Shown here: positions 53,191 through 63,140 of the stretch, piece after piece
How positions within the stretch are numbered: position 1 is the first letter of the stretch
How the letters are laid out: every line of letters starts with the position of its first letter
Assembly: GCF_902806685.2 (NCBI RefSeq)
Contig: NC_048537.1
Coordinates: 18,002,720-18,066,719, forward strand
Direction: 5' to 3'
Length of the DNA: 64,000 bases
DNA from: Maniola hyperantus
Lineage: Eukaryota; Arthropoda; Insecta; Lepidoptera; Nymphalidae
The notes under the pieces: generated by a model
The model's database searches: none
Seen by the model: the letters and a program-made list of their open reading frames with translations, nothing else
What the model was told of the DNA's origin: nothing
Program-made: the position numbers and the translations under genes

Positions 53191-53672
53191 GTGATGGAAA
53201 TTATTTAGACTGAAGACCGGGTGTAGTGAATCCAACAGTGGAGTCCACAGATTTTTTTATGGTTAAAAAATATATTGCGAGATGTTTTCTGCACCTGAAA
53301 ATTAACAAGCGTGAAAGCTATTTGAATTTGCTTTTCTATCAGAAAGCTAAGTCTTCTGGATAAAATACGATTTACTTAAAACAATTTTCCTTAAATTGAA
53401 AATTTGCGGCTAGTGTCCCAAAATAAGTGATTTAATATCTGGCAAACCTAATTGGAGTCGGAAGGCTTTAATTTGTATCAAATTCGCTTTTCGCCAACTC
53501 AATTAATACGCCTGTAGGCGAAGTAGGCGCGCGACGGTTTGCGTTGCAAATATCTGAAAACAAAATATTTCACTTCACAGTCTAATGGTATAGGAGCTGG
53601 CTGGCTAGTTATGAGGAGTTAATCGTACTATAGGAAAAAGTCATTTTTCTTTATTCCTATATTTATTAGTGA
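53191..53672. other. Unassigned sequence
   Basis: Nothing recognised. Confidence 0.4.
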
Positions 53673-53924
53673 CTAGCTTATGCTCGCGACTTCGTCCGCG
53701 TGGACTACACGAATTTCAAACCCATATTTCACCCCCTTAGGGGTTGAATTTTCAAAAATCCTTTCTTAGCGGGTGCCTACGTCATAACAGCTATCTGCAT
53801 GCAAAATTTCAGCACGATCCGCCCAGTAGTTTGGGCTGTACGTTGATAGATCAGTCAGTCAGTCAGTCAGTCAGTCAGTCAGTCAGTCAGTCAGTCAGTC
53901 ACCTTTTCCTTTTATATATTTAGA
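53673..53924 (-). mobile_element. HelA Helitron-like element, full length, long GTCA tract
   Basis: CTAGCTTATGCTCGCGACTTC at the left and an intact body. About twelve CAGT units, then TTTTATATATTTAGA. It has the longest tetranucleotide tract of any copy here. Confidence 0.95.
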
Positions 53925-53929
53925 AGATG

Positions 53930-54228
53930 ATGAAGTCTAAGTCTAAGATGGATGCGGGCTAACTTGAAAGTGGTATGGTAGAATAGAATAGAATATAATA
54001 TATTTTTATTCAAGTAGACTTATTACAAGTGCTTTTGAATCGTTAACTAGTTTAATTTATCAGTAGTTTTAATAAATCCATACCACACACACCTTATCGG
54101 TTTCTATACAGTATCGTTATTATAATTTTAGAAATAGTAAAGTCCCAAATTGCCCCTACTGGGAGTTGAAGCCTGGACCTTCCACTTATACGACCACACC
54201 GCTCACCACTGCGCCAGAGAGGTCATCA
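53930..54228 (-). mobile_element. SINE-3, interrupted by a LINE tail
   Basis: 53930-53979 has 'GTCTAAGATGGATGCGGGC'. 54066-54228 resumes with AATAAATCCATACC and ends in the tRNA-like head (GGAGTTGAAGCCTGGACC .. CACTGCGCCAGAGAGGTC). Box B is altered. Confidence 0.8.
53980..54065 (-). mobile_element. LINE 3' end inserted in SINE-3
   Basis: An (AGAAT)n tail, TATTTTTATTCAAGTAGACTT, 'ACAAGTGCTTTTGAATCG'. The host SINE's GGTATGG..CAGT boundary brackets it. 5' truncated to about 85 bp. Confidence 0.7.
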
Positions 54229-54690
54229 ACCCGTCGCCAGCCCATACTTGAGCACAAGTCTATACTTGTGCTCAAAACCAATATTCAAAACCTCAATAGC
54301 TCAACCGGTATAGGAGTGGACTGAAAACCGAAAGGTCGACCGACGGTTCAAACCCCGCCCGTTGCACTATTGTCGTACCTGCTCCTAGCACAAGCCTGAC
54401 GCTTAATTGGAGAGGAAAGGGGAATATTTATCATTTAACATGGGTAATATTCTATATAAAAAAAAACCAGGAAGGATTTAAGTCATATTCCACCAAACTG
54501 ACAAAGTGCGGATTGGCAGGGTTCACATACTTAGGAGAACGCTATGAAGAACTTTCAGGCACGTGAGTTTCCTGACGATGTTTTCCAAGTTAAATCAAGT
54601 GATATTTAATAGCTTAAAAAGCAAATAACTCCCAAAGGTAGAGGTGTTTGCCCGAGATCGAAGCCCAGACCAGCAGATTGGTTGAAGCCT
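54229..54690 (-). mobile_element. SINE-1 interrupted by SINE-2
   Basis: The 3' end 'CATCAACCCGTCGCCAG' and TGAGCACAAGTCT at 54229-54261 is separated from the body (54472-54690, 'GATTGGCAGGGTTCACATAC' to CCCGAGATCGAAGCC) by a hairpin and a SINE-2. Confidence 0.7.
54276..54465 (+). mobile_element. SINE-2
   Basis: tRNA-like head CTCAATAGCTCAACCGG (box A) and CGGTTCAAACCCCGCC (box B), then 'TCCTAGCACAAGCCTGACGC' and an AT-rich 3' end. It directly follows a perfect 12-bp hairpin at 54248-54275. Confidence 0.8.
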
Positions 54691-55149
54691 CGTCTGATGA
54701 TAATAGCTTCAACGTTACAAACTTCCCGCTTTTATCTAGTACTTTTTAAATATCTTTCGAAGTGTCTTCTGACACAGGAGTAGTTCCAACCTCCTATAGC
54801 TACCATCAACTTAAGTTATCTGAAATAAACTTTATAATCTTAAATATCTGTCACCAGCTCTCACACTACAAGGATTTGTAAATTTAATTTTGCTCGCTGT
54901 AGAGGAATGCCTGCGCGGACCCCCAATATTTCAACAACAACTTTCATTCGTTTTGCTTTACGTACCTACTTGTGCCGTCTTCGTATTATGGCCTCTGCCT
55001 GCGTTCATTTATTAAAATTGCTTAAACTTATTGATATTTGTTACTTGCTAGTTCCCACGACTTCGCATGGATATAGTTTTTTTTTTAAACCCCATGGGAA
55101 ATCTTTGGGAAAAGTGGCCTAAGTCTGTATACAATCTGCGTTTTTCATC
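54691..55149. other. Unassigned; HelB scrap
   Basis: 'CTAGTTCCCACGACTTCGCAT' near 55047 followed by 'ACCCCATGGGAAATCTTTGG' is a short HelB 3' end on the minus strand. The rest is unrecognised. Confidence 0.45.
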
Positions 55150-55375
55150 GACATCGAATCAGAATCAGAATCAAAATCAAATATTTTATTCAAAGTAAGT
55201 ACATTAATTATAGAACACTTTTTGAACAATAAATTAAAACATAACATGATACGCATATTATCTAAAATAAATTAATATTACTATAATAAAAGATGGTTAA
55301 AAAATAACAATAAAAGTTGTTATAAACATTGAGCCTTGGAAACATAACAGCATTTGCGTTCATAATTAAACATAT
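55150..55375 (-). mobile_element. LINE 3' end
   Basis: On the minus strand it ends with ACTTTGAATAAAATATTTG and a (TGATTC)n tail at 55150-55180. The remaining AT-rich sequence has no readable ORF. Confidence 0.6.
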
Positions 55376-55381
55376 TATACA

Positions 55382-55592
55382 CTAGCTTATTCCCGCGACT
55401 TCTGCCGTGTGGACTACTCAAATTTCAAACCCCTATTTTATCCCTAGGGGTTGTAATTTCAAAAATCCTTTCTAAGCGGATGTCTACGTCATAATAGCTA
55501 TATGCATGCCTTTCAGCCCGATCTGTCCAGTGGGTTGAGCTGTGCGTTGATAGATCAGTCACTCAGTCAGTCAGTTTTTCCTTTTATATAAC
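55382..55592 (-). mobile_element. HelA Helitron-like element
   Basis: CTAGCTTATTCCCGCGACTTC at the left (one G lost in CGTCCG), the body, then (CAGT)n and CCTTTTATATAACTTTTTAG. The 5' terminal TC is unclear. Confidence 0.8.
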
Positions 55593-55725
55593 TTTTTAGT
55601 TTCAGGGTTTTGGTATATATTTCTATAGCTTCAATACCTCGAAAAAGAAAAGCAGTTCGATTCAACCTCACCTATTGAACTATTTTCACTCCTTTGCAGT
55701 TCACAGTTTTACAGTTTAATCGCAA

Positions 55726-55822
55726 CTAGCTGATGCCCGAGACTTCGTCCGCGTGGATTTAGGTTTTATTTAAATCCAGTGGGAATTCTTTAATTTTCTT
55801 GTAGCATATGGCCTATGGTATA
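55726..55822 (-). mobile_element. HelB 3' part
   Basis: CTAGCTGATGCCCGAGACTTC, CGTCCGCGTGGATTTAGG and 'AATCCAGTGGGAATTC'. Truncated at a short 'CATATGGCCTATGG' repeat. A scrap of SINE-1 head (GTGATAGCCTAGCG) follows at 55840. Confidence 0.7.
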
Positions 55823-55980
55823 TGGCCTATTTAAAAAGCTGTGATAGCCTAGCGATAGGCTAGCCGTCTGCGATAGGCTTAAAAGTTTGCATCACTACAG
55901 ATGCTGGAATCATTTTAATGCAAGCAAGCTTTCACAGAGCCGACGTACAGAGCGGAGTATCGAGAACAAAAGAGGGAATA

Positions 55981-56036
55981 ACCTCCTCTCCTCTACCGCC
56001 TCGCCTCTACCTCCTCTCCTCTACCGCCTCGCCTCT
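55981..56036. repeat. Perfect 28-bp tandem duplication
   Basis: Two identical units, each ACCTCCTCTCCTCTACCGCC then TCGCCTCT, at 55981 and 56009. It is strongly pyrimidine-biased. Confidence 0.95.
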
Positions 56037-56186
56037 ATCGCATCTCGGAGCTCTTCATGTTAGTGATTGCAGCTCGGAATATCCAAATTTTGGGATATTC
56101 CGTAAACTGCATTGAAATAGCTAAAGTAATTTGTGTTGCTTGTGTGTGTCTTATCTACTAATTAAATACACAAGATAATAAATTAC

Positions 56187-56331
56187 AAATTGCTAATGCG
56201 CGAGGCCGCCATTTTAGTGACGTCAGCACTAGACTGAAGTTGCAAGCTGATGATATATTTTTATTTCGGCTGACGTAAAAATGACGTCATTTCGATGTTA
56301 ATGAGACATGGTTCCAGTGCAATAGCAATTT
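56187..56331 (+). mobile_element. MITE-3 (CRE-bearing), intact copy
   Basis: Ends AAATTGCTAATGCGC and GTGCAATAGCAATTT form imperfect ~15-bp TIRs. TGACGTCA lies at 56218-56225 and 56282-56289, plus TGACGT at 56271. 145 bp, non-coding. Inverted homologue at 8340-8468. Confidence 0.75.
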
Positions 56332-56588
56332 GCGGGACTTATAGTACCTAAATATTAAATAAAATACCTATTTACCAAAATAACCTATAGGAAAAATATA
56401 GCATAATATTATGTAAAAAATTGGTGAAAATTGTGAAGGTTACATAATCGCATAAAGTCCATGTTTTGAGTATAAAATAAATCAGAAGAAATTGCCTAAA
56501 ACAGCCGAGCCTTTGACGCAAACATTTTGAGCAAAACGTTCAAAAGTATCTTTTTATACGCGTAATAAACATAAAGCGTACGCGTAAA

Positions 56589-56896
56589 GCTGTGATAGCC
56601 TAGTGGGTAGGACGTCCGCCTTCTAATCGGAGGTCGGGGGTTCGATCCCGGGCACGCACCTCTAACATTTCGGAGTTGGGTGCATTTTAATTAGTTAAAT
56701 ATCACTTGCTTTAAACGGTAAAGGAAAACATCGCGAGGAAACCTGCATGCCTGAGAGTTCTCCATAATGTTCTCAAAGGTGTGAAGTCTACCGATCTGCC
56801 CATGGCCAGCGTGGTAGACTGTGACCAAAACCCTCCTCACTCTGAGAGGAGACCCGTGCTCTGTAGTGAGCTGGTGATGGGTTGATCATGATGATG
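56589..56896 (+). mobile_element. SINE-1, full length reference copy
   Basis: GCTGTGATAGCCTAGTGGGTA (box A), GGGTTCGATCCCGGGCACGC (box B), complete body, and GATCATGATGATG tail. About 308 bp. Confidence 0.95.
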
Positions 56897-57451
56897 ACAC
56901 TCAAGCAACTTGCTCATTGTAAACGGGCCTTGAAACATAAGTTAGCTTGAAACCAATAAGTTGGCGTGGAGTTAGCAAGAGTTTCGAGAGAGAGTGTCGA
57001 GATTGGTGTTGGCGCCGCGCTTTCTAATTACTTGCCGTGTCTAATGATCGGTCGTTACAACACTCTAAAAGTTTAGAATATTAATAATCCATTTTATTTT
57101 ATTCATTTATTTATTATTTTATTTTATTTACTTTTATACTAAAATTGGTCTGTCTTGACAACCTATAGTCCACGACAGATCGAGATGACTATTCTTCCCC
57201 GATTGCCATCTCGACAAGAGTTCGCGAGTTCGAGAGACCAAGTCGCGGAAACTAGCTAGTTATAGAGTACAGCAAATATTATATTATAGTCTAACAATAT
57301 TGCTCCGCATTATTTTTTATGTTGAGTTGTTTTCCTACATAGTCTAGTTTCTAGCTAGGTACCTACTCGTAAATGCATATTGAAGAATATTTTCTAAACC
57401 ATTATGTTTTTTTGAAATTATGTTTTTAGAAATAAATTCTAAGAAAAAAAA
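56897..57451. other. Unassigned AT-rich sequence
   Basis: A short HelA/B-like scrap 'CAAGTCGCGGAAACTAGCTAG' lies at about 57240. Nothing else recognised. Confidence 0.4.
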
Positions 57452-57660
57452 ATGTTTTTATTTACAGGTAAGTTACGAGAGAACGAAAATCACGAAATGG
57501 TGATGAAGGACAGAAAGGCAAGTATGAATTTTAGCAAATTAAGAGTGTTGCTCTGGTCCGAACTCCGAACAATGGCATCAATGGTGATTAGTGAATCATA
57601 TTCTACAAAACAAAATCACAGAGGTCCACAATTTTAATAAATTAAAAATAAAATACTTCC
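57452..57660 (+). other. Candidate recursive splice site or terminal exon
   Basis: GTTTTTATTTACAG ends at 57467, an acceptor-like pyrimidine tract plus CAG. It is followed with no spacer by GTAAGT, a perfect donor. Read as an exon from 57468, one frame stays open for about 55 codons (GKLRENENHEMVMKDRKAS .. KQNHRGPQF, stop at 57635) and AAAATAAAAT follows. The protein is unrecognised. It could equally be chance in AT-rich DNA. Confidence 0.3.
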
Positions 57661-57674
57661 TATTTTATATTACA

Positions 57675-57892
57675 CTAGCTTACTCTCGCGACTTCGTCCG
57701 CGGTGACTACATAAATTTCAAATCGCTATTTTACCCCCTTAGCGGTTGAATATTCAAAAAATGTTTCTTAGCGGATGTTTACGTCATAATATCTATCTGC
57801 ATGCCAAATTTCAGCCCGATCCGTCCAGTGGTTTGGCTTGTGCATTGACAGATCAGTCAGTCAGTCAGTCAGTCAGCTTTCCTTTTATATTG
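57675..57892 (-). mobile_element. HelA Helitron-like element
   Basis: CTAGCTTACTCTCGCGACTTC at the left, full body, (CAGT)n, and TTTCCTTTTATATTGAC. The last bases are degraded. Confidence 0.9.
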
Positions 57893-58162
57893 ACAAGTAC
57901 AAGTTAAAGCCTGAGAATTATTCAACGGGTTTCTCTTAACTTGGTAAATAGCTTTCTGTATTTAGTACACTGTACAGCAATGAACGAAAGCCGAGTGAAT
58001 GGGCGAATGGGCGAATGGCGGAACAGCTGGCCTCTCCAAAGAGATGCGTTCTGAGATTCGATTCGTGTCGCGTTACCTGCAGCCTGCGGCGTGTGCTCTG
58101 CTGGAGACACTGCGATGTAGGCTAGCTGCAATTGACGCCTAGGGCTGGCTACTGTCTTACTA

Positions 58163-58440
58163 ACATTATAGGGTTCCGTACCTCTAAAGGAAAAAGGATT
58201 TTTTCTCAGAAACGCGTGGAGGTCATATGATATCGAAGTCAACGCAATCAAAAGATACGGCCCTTTATGCTGCATATTTTGACACTCGCAAGGGAATCAA
58301 AACCTATAGTATACTTCCCGTTGAATCATAAAATTTGACAAGAAACAATGTCTTATCTGCAGGAAAAATCCGAAAACCATTTTGTAGTTGTATCACATTA
58401 AAGCATGAAACTTGCGGTTGCAAACTTATAGTTGCTTATA
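58163..58440 (+). repeat. GTTCCG repeat, divergent
   Basis: TTATAGGGTTCCGTACCTCTA with a different head segment ('GGAGGTCATATGATATCGAA'), then 'TATACTTCCCGTTGAATCAT' and 'AAAAATCCGAAAACC'. The 3' end is lost. Confidence 0.7.
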
Positions 58441-58485
58441 TTTAAGCCACAAAATAAGAACACGTATCTTTCCAAGGATAACCTT

Positions 58486-58705
58486 TCTATATATATATAT
58501 ATATAAGGAACAGCTGACTGACTGACGGATCTATCAACGCACAGCTCAAACCACTGTACGGATCGCGCTGAAATATTGCATGCAGACTATTATGACGTAG
58601 GCATCCGCTAAGAAGGGATTTAAAAAAAATTCAACCCCTAAGGAGGTAAAATAGGGGTTATAAATTTGTGTATTCCACGCGAACGAAGTCGCGGGCATAA
58701 GCTAA
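58486..58705 (+). mobile_element. HelA Helitron-like element ending CTAA
   Basis: TCTATATATATATATATAAGG, (GACT)2, 'CTCAAACCACTGTACGGATC', and GCGAACGAAGTCGCGGGCATAAGCTAA. CTAA still fits CTRR. Confidence 0.85.
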
Positions 58706-59327
58706 TTAAAACATAATTATGAATGTTAAAGATATTAAGGATATTTTTAGGTAATAAAGTAAAGAATGCTCTACGGTGCACGACGCAACGCTTAATTGCG
58801 TTAAGATAGATTTAACGCAAATGCCGTGTTAATAGACACATACTCACTTTTGTAATTATCTAATTTACAAAGTATGGACTATGGAAGAGTAAATTAAAAT
58901 TATTCAATCCGTGATACATGAAGATCAAACATAGCTGGTCTGCTGACCCAAAATTGAATGGCGATGTATGACACATTGTGCTACCGATTATATTTAGTGG
59001 TCGCAGCCCTAGCCGAGCCCTGAGGCTGCGGCCTTATTGATTGCTACCCCGCGCAGTCGCAGAGCACATCAACACATTCCACCTCCACACCGTCCATAAC
59101 TCGTTTGCTTTAAACGTTATAATTCAATTTTCTCGGCCAAGCTTCAATGGATGCTGCAATTCACGGAGTTTCGTGTCCGGAACATGAGTAGTGCCGGGCG
59201 ACATTCAATCTATCTTGCGTAAATGTATAAGTGGCGAAGTTTGTTCGACTAATAAGTAAATCGATTGGCACGGTGTTTGCACGGTGGGGTTTGGACAGTT
59301 TGATTATGGATTTACTTGAAACAAAGC
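58706..59327. other. Unassigned, partly single-copy
   Basis: 59040-59320 is unmatched, more GC-balanced sequence ('TCACGGAGTTTCGTGTCCGG') with no useful ORF. A conserved non-coding element is possible. Confidence 0.3.
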
Positions 59328-59533
59328 AACGCTCGCAACTTCGTCCGCGTGGACTGCACAAATTTTAAACTCATATTTTAACCCCTTAGGGGTTTTATTT
59401 GCAAAAATCCTTTCTTAGCGGATGTCTACGTTACAATAACTATCTGCGTGCCAAATTTCAGCTTGACCCATCCAGTGGTTTAAGCTGTGCGTGGATAGTT
59501 CATTCAGTTACCTTTTCCTTTTATATATTTAGA
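59328..59533 (-). mobile_element. HelA Helitron-like element, 3' end lost
   Basis: Begins GCTCGCAACTTCGTCCGCGTG without CTAG. The tetranucleotide tract is reduced to TTCATTCAGT. Ends TTTTATATATTTAGA. Confidence 0.85.
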
Positions 59534-59807
59534 TACAGATGCATTATACTGCCATTACACGGAATAGAAAGTTATAGAAATATTTGAGGGAGTTTATTGT
59601 CCACTTGTTGAAAGTACAGACTATAGTCCATCCGCGGAAACAAGTTAATGCAGCGATATATATAGCTTTTTTATGTCACTGTTGATCAATGAAGAGATAA
59701 CGCAACGGGCGCGGTGCGTTATTAATCAATGTAAATTATGTCGCAAACTGAAAACCAGCTATGCTGAGTTTGCGACGTTTTGTTTATTGTTAGTTTTTAG
59801 TTTAGAT

Positions 59808-59855
59808 AGTATATTAGATATAACATTGTACATACAATGTTATATCTCATATACT
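59808..59855. repeat. Near-perfect palindrome, 23-bp arms
   Basis: AGTATATTAGATATAACATT(GTA) is inverted after a two-base centre, with one mismatch. AT-rich and able to form a cruciform. No known family. Confidence 0.9.
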
Positions 59856-59966
59856 ATTACTAGCAATAATGAAAACAATAAAGCATATTTATTATTTGTT
59901 TATTTATATCTCTGTTACCTAATCTCATATAAAATATGATAGAGGCAAAAATCTACTGAGATTTTT

Positions 59967-60104
59967 GGTGTCTCAAAATGATTAGCGCCCGCCGCTGGGG
60001 CGCTAATCATTTTGAGGCACCGACCATTTTTTTTTTTCGCTGGGAAATGCTTTTACGCATCCTCCCCGGAAGCAACGCAGTTGACCACGTTTCTTCCGGG
60101 GAGG
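59967..60104. repeat. Two adjacent hairpins
   Basis: Hairpin 1: 59967-59989 with 59999-60021, 23-bp arms (GGTGTCTCAAAATGATTAGC..), one mismatch and a nine-base loop. A T11-type run follows. Hairpin 2: CCTCCCCGGAAG at 60061-60072, perfectly inverted at 60093-60104. Confidence 0.85.
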
Positions 60105-60649
60105 TATGTGGGACTCACTGTAAACCAGAATACCCACAAAAACCCAGCGGAGCCGTCAACGCCATGATGAGGCGGCACAGGAACGCAGTTTGCATACTAC
60201 TATGCCGTCTCAGCGGTACAGTTAGCTCACTGGGCTTCCCTACGGGATGCCCCCGCCTTCCTCCTCGGGTTGGCACCGACCAAACGCCACACGAACACAG
60301 AAAGTCGTCAAAATGCAATTCAACATCGATGCAGGCACAAAATCGCCGATGACTGATGCTAAAAGCATCGTGTCTACTATGACTGGCCTTTAAGACAGAT
60401 TTTTGTCATTTTATCCATATCAAAAGACAGTCACTTAGCGTATGGGAGCTCTCAAGTAATGCGATACGTCTCGGTATTCGGTCGTAAGTGATATTAGATT
60501 TGCCTAAAAAGTAAAGTGCCTTTTGGGTTCTAACGTTCTTACCACAAATAATTTATCCAATACTTCTGAGGCCTTTTTAGCGTTCTGTCTATCTATTGAC
60601 TAGGTAGTGGCTTCACGGAACCCTATATCTTGGTTGAGACTATTGTCGT
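60105..60649. other. GC-richer unassigned block
   Basis: 60110-60350 is GC-rich with a plus ORF (124 codons from 59978) and a minus ORF (67 codons), neither recognised. Together with the hairpins upstream it looks like a piece of an undetermined repeat. Confidence 0.35.
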
Positions 60650-60835
60650 CGATTTAGGGTTTTAAAGGCCCTTTGAAACTCTTTGATTTTCCGGGATAAA
60701 AAAATACCCTATGTAAGATATCATCTCTGTACTCAATTTCGTCAAAATAAGTCAAAATAAGATGGTACTTGAAAAAATAACATTATCTAAACAGACAGAC
60801 ACATTTTCGCTTTATAATATTAGCTTGAATATATA
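60650..60835 (-). mobile_element. HelB Helitron-like element, decayed
   Basis: 'AAACTCTTTGATTTTCCGGG', 'TACTCAATTTCGTCAAAATA', AACAGACAGACACATTTTCGC and 'TTATAATATTAGCTTGAAT'. The 3' CTAG end is lost. Confidence 0.75.
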
Positions 60836-61064
60836 AGACGAAACTAACTGACTAATATATCAAAATTCTGCGGGTCTAGAAAATTTAGATTTTGCGTATA
60901 ATAGGTTAGAATACATGACTACCTATGTGTTCTAGCCCGACTCTGAAACGTACTCTTAACTTAAAGCATCATCCAAACTTACGCGACCAAAGCGCCTACG
61001 AAGCGGGAACGCGGTCACCTCTCGCGATATGTAATGGCGCCATACACATGTAAATTATACACGA

Positions 61065-61262
61065 CTAGCTTAATACGCGACTTCGTTTGCGTGGATTACA
61101 TAAATTTCAAACCCCTATTTAACCCACTTAAGGGAGGAATTTCGGCAAATTCTGTCTTAGTGGATACCTACTCTTTACAAAGAATACACCCTCTAAATTT
61201 CATGTCTCTAGGACCAGCGGTTTAAGCCGTGCATTGATATATAAGTCAGTCAGGACTTTGAA
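61065..61262 (-). mobile_element. Hybrid Helitron (HelA 3' end, HelC head)
   Basis: CTAGCTTAATACGCGACTTCG at the left is HelA type. 'TCTAGGACCAGCGG' and 'GATATATAAGTCAGTCAGGA' at the right are HelC type. Same combination as at 29761-29982. Confidence 0.8.
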
Positions 61263-61477
61263 TCTATATATATAAAAGAAAAAGGTGACTGACTTACTGA
61301 CTGATCTATCAACGCACAGCTCAAACTACTGGACGGATCACGCAAAAATTCGGGATGCAGATAGCTATTATCGTAGGCCGCTACGAAAGGATTTTTCAAA
61401 ATTCAACCCCTAAGGGGGTGAAATAGGGCTTTGAAATTTGTGTAGTCCACGCGGAAGAAGTCGCGAGCATAATTTAG
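61263..61477 (+). mobile_element. HelA Helitron-like element abutting the hybrid
   Basis: TCTATATATATAAAAGAAAAA start, body with small deletions ('TATTATCGTAGGCCGCTACG'), and CGCGGAAGAAGTCGCGAGCATAATTTAG end. The terminal CTAG has become TTAG. Confidence 0.85.
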
Positions 61478-62191
61478 TTTTATATATACAGATTAATGTA
61501 GTGGATGTATAGATGCGCGTCGTGAACGCTCCTGCATCGCGTTCATGACGCGCAGGTGTGGCCGTGGCTTTATTGTGATAAGATTTTGAGATATTCCACC
61601 CCACTGAAGCCGAGGCGGATGAGCCAGTAACTAATATAGCGTGTAAACATGGTTGACCCCAATCAGATATAGGTCAAAGGTTTACAATATTATTACGTCA
61701 TAAGTTGTCAGAGGCAGAGCAACCTGGCTGAGCAAGAATGTGGGGAATGTGCAGGGTGCAGGCGGCGCAGTTCTGTGAGTCAGAGTCTGGAGTGACCTGT
61801 TGTCCACTACACGCCTCTTATAAGTCAACTGTACGAACAGTTTACCTTTATACTGTGCATTTGAATGAGAACACTAACGGCAAGATCCTTTTCGGTCCGA
61901 GAGAAGACTCATTCTCAGTAGTGAGCCGGCGATGGGGTGAACGTCGCTTCTTTATGTAGTAATAGCTAGTATTCTTTGGTGTAATGGTAGGTTATACTAA
62001 GCATCGTTTGAGCTATGACAGATCAATCCCTGCACGCCATGATTATGTGATTGTGCCCGCGGTAAACACGCGAACCCGATTAGCGCGACAGGCGACTAGT
62101 TAGCTGTGTAGCTATTAGTGTCACGCTCATGCCTGGCCGATAAACAGTCAGACAGTGTGCATAATTACATACCAATATTGATAATATCAGC
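61478..62191. other. Unassigned; SINE-1 tail scrap
   Basis: 'AGAAGACTCATTCTCAGTAG' and TGAGCCGGCGATGGGG at about 61900-61940 is a SINE-1 3' end without its tail. Otherwise nothing recognised. Confidence 0.45.
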
Positions 62192-62378
62192 GGTGATACA
62201 GCCAGGTTGAGTCGTTGGCCTCCTAGTCGGACGGTTCGGGGTTCGAACCTCTTGTGTTTCGAAGTTATGTGCCTTTTTACTTGCTTTAACAGTGAAGTTA
62301 AACATCGTGAAGAAACCTGCATGCCTGAGAGCTCTCCATTTGTTCTTCAAAATGTTTAAAGTTTGCTAATCCGTACAG
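62192..62378 (+). mobile_element. SINE-1, diverged and 3' truncated
   Basis: The head GTGATACAGCCAGGTTGAGTC has a remodelled box A. Box B is GGGGTTCGAACC. The body runs to 'GCATGCCTGAGAGCTCTCCA' and 'GTTTGCTAATCCGTACAGG'. Confidence 0.7.
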
Positions 62379-62431
62379 GTTACTTTTCAGTTTTACCCGA
62401 CTACGGCAAAGCCAAAAGGAAGGATTATGAT

Positions 62432-62635
62432 TTTGGCAGTCTATGTATGTATGTTTGTATCTATGTGTGTTCCACTGTAGCGCCTACTTTCACGGCCTAT
62501 CCGTTCAACTGATTTCGACGAAATTTGGTACAGCGAAAGCTTGCGTCCCGAGTTAGGACATAGGAAAATTAAAGAGGTCTCATAGGATTTTATAAAACCT
62601 AAATCTACACGGACGAAGTCGCGGGCATCATCTAG
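62432..62635 (+). mobile_element. HelB Helitron-like element
   Basis: ATGTATGTATGTTTGTATC replaces the CTGT tract. Then come 'CTTTCACGGCCTATCCGTTC', 'CGACGAAATTTGGTACAGCG' and the end CACGGACGAAGTCGCGGGCATCATCTAG. Confidence 0.8.
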
Positions 62636-62989
62636 TATGATATAATGACTACACTACTAAAGTGTTTTTAATAACTAGGATTATCAAGGCCACAGCGTGT
62701 TCTGAGTTCTGATACGCACTAGTCCAGTTTTTGTTTTTTTTAATGACTATAAGTCACTAGACTCCTTTAAAACTGCAGTGAAGAATCATTATCTTACAAA
62801 TTGAAGACGACAATCATATTTGTTTCTCCTTAAGTACGATTATAGAGTATATATTAGTCTATTTTATTAGTATATTGGTATTATACATATTATTTAATAC
62901 ATGTATTAGTGGTTCATGTATTAGTATGTATCAGTTATTTGAATGTATGTTTATTAGTATATTACACACCACCTGCAGTCTAATTTTCC
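62636..62989. other. Unassigned AT-rich sequence
   Basis: May belong to the LINE whose 3' UTR follows, but no readable ORF was found. Confidence 0.4.
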
Positions 62990-63140
62990 TTATACTTTCC
63001 AATATTTAAGGTTGCCTGGTAGAGATCGCTAATTAGCGATAAGGCCGCCTTTTGTATCTTCCTTCGGTCTTGTGTTTTTTATTCTTTAATGTAATCCTTC
63101 TTGTGGTTGTGCAAATAAAGTGTATTTATTATTATTTATT
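62990..63140 (+). mobile_element. LINE 3' UTR and tail
   Basis: 'TTGCCTGGTAGAGATCGCTA', 'ATTAGCGATAAGGCCGCCTT' and 'TGTGCAAATAAAGTG' with a (TATT)n tail. This is a 3' UTR type frequent in lepidopteran Jockey-like LINEs. Confidence 0.75.

Noticed and set aside
56589..56662. tRNA gene
   Set aside because: Box A and box B are present but the sequence continues into the SINE-1 body and lacks a full acceptor stem. All such heads in the window belong to SINEs.
59967..60021. microRNA precursor
   Set aside because: Arms of 23 bp with a nine-base loop are shorter and more perfect than usual animal pre-miRNAs. No evidence of expression from sequence alone.
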